From contig JAUIIU010000006.1 of the NCBI GenBank assembly GCA_030431695.1, forward strand, positions 1-64,000: a stretch of DNA of 64,000 nucleotides. Direction: 5' to 3'. The position numbers and the translations under genes are program-made. Origin of the DNA: Bacteroidia bacterium (GTDB lineage Bacteria; Bacteroidota; Bacteroidia; Flavobacteriales; Flavobacteriaceae). Positions within the stretch are counted from its first letter, which is position 1; each line of letters opens with the position of its first letter. Positions 62,249 through 64,000 of this stretch are shown here, in pieces. The notes below the pieces were generated by a model that worked only from the letters and a program-made list of their open reading frames with translations, had not been told where the DNA came from and did no database searches.

Positions 62249-63382
62249 ATGAGTAACAAATTGAGATGGGGGGTGCTTGGAGGTGGCGGCGAATCACTTA
62301 TCGGTGTTTTGCACCGTGTGGCTGCAAGTATGTTCGACAGCTACCAGTTAACCGGGGCAGTCTTTAATCCGGACTTTGAAAAGAATATCTTATTCGCCAG
62401 GGAGATCGGTATCCCAACCGACAGGATCTACGAGGACTTCGATACCATGGTAGCCAGGGAACTTGAACTTCCGGAAGAGGAACGCATTCAGGTCTTTTCG
62501 GTGCTTACCCCGAACTTCCTGCATTTTCCGATGGCGAAGAAATTATTGGAATCCGGGTTTCACGTTATCTGTGAAAAGCCTATGACCATGAATTACGCGG
62601 AAGCACTCGAGTTACAGGAAATTCAGAATAAAAACAACAACGTATTTGCGCTTACACATACTTATACCGGTTACCCGATGATCCGACAAATGAAGAAAAT
62701 GATCGCCGAAGGAGCGATAGGAGAAGTTCAGAAAGTAGACGCGCAGTATTACCAGGGCTGGATCAACCCGATCATTCACGACCCAAGCCTCCGCAGTACG
62801 ACCTGGCGACTCGACCCGGAAAAGTCCGGTATCAGTTGCTGCATGGGTGATATAGGTGTTCACGCATACCAAATGCTCGAATATGTGACCAGTATGGATA
62901 TTCGATCCGTTCTGGCCGACCTGAATTACCTGTATGAAGACAATAAAATGGACATTGACGGAACAGTCCTGCTACGGCTGAACGATTCCGCCAAGGGAGT
63001 ACTTCGCACCAGCCAGATCGCTACGGCCGAAGAGAATAATTTTTCGATCGCTGTTTTTGGACGAGAAGGAACTTTGAAATGGGATCAGGAAAATCCGAAC
63101 TATCTTTATTTACTGAAGGAAGGAAAACCAGCCCAAACCTTGAAACCCGGCCACGATTACAACAGCCCGGTTTCACTTGATGGTACAAAGCTGCCTCCCG
63201 GACATCCGGAAGGGATCTTCGACGCCATGGGGAATATATATAAAGGTGTTGCCAGGGCGATTCGCGGTGAGGAATACGATCCGATGGAGTTTCCCGGTAT
63301 GCGGGATGGGGTACGCGGAATGAAATTCATTGAAACCGTAGTTGCCTCACATATGGAGGGCAATATTTGGAAAACATTATAA
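62249..63382 (+). CDS. Gfo/Idh/MocA-family NAD(P)-dependent oxidoreductase
   Basis: A 377-residue dehydrogenase. The Rossmann start is KLRWGVLGGGGESLIGVLHRVAAS, the conserved EKP is in HVICEKPMTMNYAEALEL, and the substrate end has CMGDIGVHAYQMLEYVT with the catalytic histidine. The enzyme probably reduces or oxidises a sugar or inositol derivative. It starts 3 bases after the permease gene and is followed by another TIM-barrel gene. Confidence 0.9.
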   Translation: MSNKLRWGVLGGGGESLIGVLHRVAASMFDSYQLTGAVFNPDFEKNILFAREIGIPTDRIYEDFDTMVARELELPEEERIQVFSVLTPNFLHFPMAKKLLESGFHVICEKPMTMNYAEALELQEIQNKNNNVFALTHTYTGYPMIRQMKKMIAEGAIGEVQKVDAQYYQGWINPIIHDPSLRSTTWRLDPEKSGISCCMGDIGVHAYQMLEYVTSMDIRSVLADLNYLYEDNKMDIDGTVLLRLNDSAKGVLRTSQIATAEENNFSIAVFGREGTLKWDQENPNYLYLLKEGKPAQTLKPGHDYNSPVSLDGTKLPPGHPEGIFDAMGNIYKGVARAIRGEEYDPMEFPGMRDGVRGMKFIETVVASHMEGNIWKTL

Positions 63383-63392
63383 ACAACCCGGA

Positions 63393-64000
63393 ATGAAAAC
63401 GATAAAAGGACCCGCAGTCTTTCTGGCCCAATTCATGGACGACAAAGAGCCTTTCAATTCACTTGACGGACTCTGCCAGTGGGCGTCGGAGCTGGGTTAT
63501 AAAGGTATTCAGATCCCAACCTGGGAGAGCAGGCTAATTGACCTCACCCTGGCCGGTGAAAGCAAGACGTACTGCGACGAGCTCAAAGGCAAAATTGCCG
63601 AATACGGACTGGAGATCACAGAACTAGCCACTCATTTGCAGGGCCAGCTTGTGGCTGTCCACCCTGCTTATGACGTGATGTTTGACAACTTCGCGCCGGA
63701 CGATTTCAAGAATAATCCTGCAAAGCGAACAGAATGGGCGCGGCAACAAATGATAAGTGCGGCGCGAGCGAGTAACCACCTGGGATTAAAGGCTCATGCT
63801 ACTTTCAGTGGAGCGCTTTTATGGCATGCCTGGCACCCATGGCCTCAGCTTCCCGAGGGATTAGTGGAAATGGGTTTCGAGGAATTGGCCAGGCGTTGGA
63901 TGCCCCTGCTCAATGAGTTCAAAGAACAGGGGGTAGCGGTATGCTACGAGATCCATCCGGGTGAAGACCTGCATGACGGTGTTACGTTTGAACGCTTTCT
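63393..64000 (+). CDS. Sugar phosphate isomerase/epimerase (TIM barrel), cut by the window end
   Basis: An ATG 10 bases after the previous stop opens a frame that is still open at the window end (202 codons seen), and it is absent from the ORF track. It begins MKTIKGPAVFLAQFMDDKEP and continues with FNSLDGLCQWASELGYKGIQIPTWES, ITELATHLQGQLVAVHPAYDVMF and VCYEIHPGEDLHDG, typical of xylose-isomerase-like TIM barrels. No signal peptide is seen, so this copy is cytoplasmic, unlike the other two in the locus. Confidence 0.88.
   Translation, partial: MKTIKGPAVFLAQFMDDKEPFNSLDGLCQWASELGYKGIQIPTWESRLIDLTLAGESKTYCDELKGKIAEYGLEITELATHLQGQLVAVHPAYDVMFDNFAPDDFKNNPAKRTEWARQQMISAARASNHLGLKAHATFSGALLWHAWHPWPQLPEGLVEMGFEELARRWMPLLNEFKEQGVAVCYEIHPGEDLHDGVTFERF

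Overview
The window reads as a chromosomal segment from a marine-type member of the Bacteroidota, most likely Flavobacteriaceae. The evidence is PorZ and type A T9SS sorting domains, a CarboxypepD-like N-terminus on the TonB receptor, promoters of the TTG-N19-TAnnTTTG type, A/T-rich leaders instead of Shine-Dalgarno sites, and families typical of flavobacteria (DUF6090, THC0290_0291-like, Reg_prop propellers). No rRNA, tRNA, CRISPR array, transposase or integrase was recognised.

Layout. 0-7.4 kb: a clipped gene at the left edge, mfd, a secreted NHL propeller, a membrane AraC regulator, yraN and an LD-carboxypeptidase. 7.4-15.2 kb: a DUF1800/DUF1501 pair, metG with a class IV-like histone deacetylase, a small membrane protein and a CoA-transferase. 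15.2-16.6 kb: a TPR gene and two very short minus-strand transcription units, each with its own promoter and terminator. 16.6-20.4 kb: a compact five-gene operon with a contractile-injection sheath, two tube proteins, a short stand-alone tape-measure-like (CIS_TMP C-terminal) protein and an unknown beta-rich first gene. Baseplate, spike, LysM and AAA+ ATPase genes are absent. This is the best candidate for an undescribed system. 20.5-32.2 kb: an accessory stretch, strongly AT-rich between about 21.0 and 24.5 kb, with cassette-like repeats around single genes, a DUF6090 pair, two acetyltransferases, DinB, DUF4386, an alpha/beta-hydrolase fused to an AraC domain, and a methyltransferase.

32.2-50.8 kb is central metabolism and envelope: porin plus acetyl-CoA synthetase, a three-gene biotin-dependent acyl-CoA carboxylase, PEP carboxylase, porZ-recO-TonB receptor, glutamate dehydrogenase, an outer-membrane barrel and a cystathionine synthase/lyase. 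50.9-56.5 kb holds a lipoprotein, an ArsC-like protein, an EamA exporter, and a TetR regulator with two matching palindromic operators that probably controls itself and a hydrolase-thioesterase pair; a YheT-type hydrolase and azurin follow. 56.5-64 kb is a divergent sugar locus: a GMC oxidoreductase with its Tat-exported small subunit and TIM-barrel proteins on one side, and a TIM-barrel lipoprotein, an MFS permease, a Gfo/Idh/MocA dehydrogenase and a second TIM-barrel protein (cut by the window edge) on the other. A perfect 22-bp LacI-like palindrome lies between them. Together they suggest periplasmic oxidation of a sugar or glycoside, uptake, and cytoplasmic processing.

Several ORF-track starts use upstream TTG codons. 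Starts were moved where an ATG, a promoter or an operator argued for it. All functions come from reading motifs by eye; no database search was run.
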